Source: Rhodospirillaceae bacterium (lineage in GTDB: Bacteria; Pseudomonadota; Alphaproteobacteria; Rhodospirillales; Rhodospirillaceae). From it: DNA of 42,028 bases. Numbering within the stretch: the stretch's first letter is position 1; every line of letters begins with the position of its first letter. This document shows, piece by piece, positions 41,692-42,028 of this stretch. Under the pieces are notes generated by a model that was not told the DNA's origin, did no database searches, and saw nothing but the letters and a program-made list of their open reading frames with translations. Location of the stretch: the NCBI GenBank assembly GCA_009694245.1, contig SHVO01000008.1, positions 1-42,028 on the forward strand. The letters run 5' to 3'. The position numbers and the translations under genes were made by a program.

Positions 41692-42028
41692 ATGAGCCTC
41701 CAAGGTACATTCAACACCGCTGTGCAGGCGATGAACTCGCAGTCGCAGGCCCTGTCGAACATCTCGACCAATATCGCCAACGTCAACACGACCGCCTACA
41801 AGGCCGCGGACACGCACTTCCAAACTTTGCTCAATCACATTCAACCTGTGGCCAAGAAGTTCTTCACCGTCAGCACCGTCGACTACCGGCAGGTCGATAA
41901 GCAGGGCACTCTTGCCACCACCAACCGCGCGCTCGACCTGGCCATTAACGGCCGCGGCTTCGTCGTCACCAATATCGCGCAGGATGGTAGCGGAATCTGG
42001 CAATACACCCGCGATGGCGCGCTCTTCG
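41692..42028 (+). CDS. Flagellar hook-type protein (FlgE/FlgF/FlgG family), N-terminal part
   Basis: The frame from ATG 41692 is open to the window edge (112 codons). It begins M-S-L-Q-G-T-F-N-T-A-V-Q-A-M with the rod/hook N-terminal helix, then L-S-N-I-S-T-N-I-A-N-V-N-T-T-A-Y-K, the hallmark of axial flagellar proteins. Q-G-T-L-A-T-T-N-R-A-L-D-L-A-I-N-G-R-G-F follows, and then Y-T-R-D-G. The protein is secreted by the flagellar type III apparatus. It could be FlgE (hook) or a related hook-basal body protein; the C-terminus is needed. GGAGAG lies five bases before the ATG. Confidence 0.88.
   Translation, partial: MSLQGTFNTAVQAMNSQSQALSNISTNIANVNTTAYKAADTHFQTLLNHIQPVAKKFFTVSTVDYRQVDKQGTLATTNRALDLAINGRGFVVTNIAQDGSGIWQYTRDGALF

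Noticed and set aside
1-42028. CRISPR arrays and rRNA genes
   Set aside because: No regularly spaced direct repeats and no rRNA-like sequence were seen anywhere in the window.

Overview
The window looks like chromosome of a high-GC, free-living alphaproteobacterium, probably in or near the Rhodospirillales. The evidence is an NDUFA12-type complex I accessory protein, a DUF2155 protein, an alphaproteobacterial-style aat/aroQ block, a HIG1 'twin transmembrane' protein, a class II (B12-dependent) ribonucleotide reductase, and a flagellar hook-type gene behind a sigma54 promoter. I cannot name a species from sequence alone.

Layout. (1) 1-2.6 kb: the tail of an ErpA/HesB iron-sulfur protein, a HIG1 protein, an unrecognised gene interrupted by a stop codon, an N-formylglutamate amidohydrolase-like gene and tRNA-Val(GAC). 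(2) 2.7-11.4 kb: acyl-CoA metabolism. An acylating aldehyde dehydrogenase and the fused isobutyryl-CoA mutase IcmF lie on the minus strand, divergent from an AraC-type regulator, a BtuF-like cobalamin-binding protein without an export signal, a 3-hydroxyisobutyryl-CoA hydrolase and an unknown gene. (3) 11.4-17.8 kb: parE, a YciA-type thioesterase, a REP-associated tyrosine transposase (RAYT), a COG3146 acyltransferase-like gene, a RidA protein, and a serA gene broken by an in-frame TAG. (4) 17.8-22.7 kb: nrdJ, whose stop codon is six bases upstream of a CD-NTase/OAS-like nucleotidyltransferase gene; a structured leader with an intrinsic terminator precedes nrdJ.

(5) 22.7-37.3 kb reads as accessory DNA. 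It opens with gene fragments (GIY-YIG-like, phage gpW-like). A catabolic/uptake cluster follows: acetaldehyde dehydrogenase, 4-hydroxy-2-oxovalerate aldolase, two related beta-propeller proteins flanking an IclR regulator and a TonB-dependent receptor, a secreted amidohydrolase and an MFS transporter. It ends with a possible serine-recombinase tail, a two-lobed aspartic protease and about 800 bases without a gene. (6) 37.3-42 kb returns to core genes: NDUFA12, two MCE/MlaD genes, DUF2155, aat, aroQ, thiS, thiG and a flagellar hook-type gene cut by the window edge.

Three themes stand out. First, a palindromic repeat family (core GTACC-A/T-GGTAC) sits only at gene ends between 2.6 and 17.8 kb, flanks the RAYT gene on both sides, and supplies the TAA stop codons of three neighbouring genes. 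Second, cobalamin use recurs: IcmF, a BtuF-like protein and NrdJ. Third, the accessory cluster looks like one regulated system for importing and breaking down an organic compound that ends in pyruvate and acetyl-CoA; its substrate is unknown.
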